NCBI GenBank assembly: GCA_001596135.1 | Contig: CP014773.1 | Location: 1,364,001 to 1,428,000 of the forward strand | From: Mucilaginibacter sp. PAMC 26640 | GTDB taxonomy: Bacteria; Bacteroidota; Bacteroidia; Sphingobacteriales; Sphingobacteriaceae | Direction of reading: 5' to 3' | DNA: 64,000 nucleotides | Shown: piece by piece, positions 63,878 through 64,000 of the stretch | How the letters are laid out: each line of letters opens with the position of its first letter | Numbering within the stretch: the first letter of the stretch is position 1 | Notes under the pieces: model-generated | Seen by the model: only the letters and a program-made list of their open reading frames with translations | Told to the model about the DNA's origin: nothing | Databases searched by the model: none | Program-made: the position numbers and the translations under genes

Positions 63878-64000
63878 ATGGATATTAAACAAATTCAGGA
63901 TCTTATACGCTTTGTTTCAAAATCTGGCGTGAACGAAGTATCGATTGAACAGAAAGATTTCAAGATCACGATCAAAACAAACGAAACGGTAGCACCGGTT
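63878..64000 (+). CDS. accB: Biotin carboxyl carrier protein of acetyl-CoA carboxylase, N-terminal part
   Basis: The first 41 residues (MDIKQIQDLIRFVSKSGVNE, then VSIEQKDFKITIK) are the start of AccB. The biotinyl-Lys domain lies beyond the window. Its place after fabH is standard in Bacteroidota. Confidence 0.88.
   Translation, partial: MDIKQIQDLIRFVSKSGVNEVSIEQKDFKITIKTNETVAPV

Overview
The window looks like a chromosomal segment of a Bacteroidota bacterium, most likely Sphingobacteriaceae (Mucilaginibacter/Pedobacter-like). The evidence is TAnnTTTG-type -7 promoter boxes, few Shine-Dalgarno sites, a fused lpxC/fabZ gene, PorX (receiver plus PglZ domain, a type IX secretion regulator), a DUF4270 lipoprotein next to glmS, a short carB, TonB-dependent receptors with carboxypeptidase-regulatory domains, and DUF5117-type metalloproteases. 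Almost all protein genes are housekeeping. No prophage, CRISPR array, rRNA, tRNA or transposase gene was seen.

Layout. 1-16.6 kb: end of a ComM/YifB gene, a single-domain response regulator, a large outer-membrane beta-barrel protein, a collagen-like lipoprotein, a secreted zinc metalloprotease, an aspartyl protease with PDZ domain, a YihY membrane protein, a SixA-like phosphatase, alanine dehydrogenase, tsaE, a vapBC toxin-antitoxin pair (the 53-residue antitoxin is very small), porX and an HD phosphohydrolase. 16.6-17.6 kb: a 1-kb GC-rich array of palindromic repeats. 17.7-22.5 kb: the lipid A cluster lpxD-lpxC/fabZ-lpxA followed by an ABC ATPase and efp. 22.6-31 kb: M1 peptidase, xth, cyclophilin, a His/Cys-rich small secreted protein with a TonB receptor, a HAD phosphatase and a ParE-type toxin-antitoxin pair. 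31-36.1 kb: the threonine operon thrA-thrB-thrC, preceded by a Thr/Ile-rich leader peptide and an attenuator. 36.2-44.3 kb: rsgA, dtd, a GxxExxY nuclease-like gene enclosed by inverted repeat arrays, mazG-like, comB, gcvT, a glycosyltransferase, rnhB and small envelope genes. 44.3-64 kb: carB, panD, panC, a truncated starch-synthase-like gene, DUF4270, glmS, oxyR, a HIT protein, greA, a 2-hydroxyacid dehydrogenase, EcsC-like, rsmA, pdxA, a DUF5009 acyltransferase-like gene, and the fatty-acid cluster DUF177-rpmF-plsX-fabH-accB (cut by the window end).

The most unusual material is in the repeats. Several unrelated families of short elements share one architecture: an arm, a 12-80 bp (sometimes longer) linker, and the same arm inverted; in the GC-rich and gagacgc families each arm is itself a small hairpin. 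One family (core CCCCCTTCAGGGGG) occurs three times, always at a junction between two co-oriented genes. It has entered coding sequence: homoserine kinase carries an in-frame 18-codon insert flanked by a duplicated Ile-His, ComB has a repeat-encoded N-terminus, and the cyclophilin's last residues and stop codon lie in an arm. A second family has expanded into the 1-kb array upstream of lpxD. A third, AT-rich family encloses the GxxExxY gene. The thr leader is a complete, readable attenuation device.
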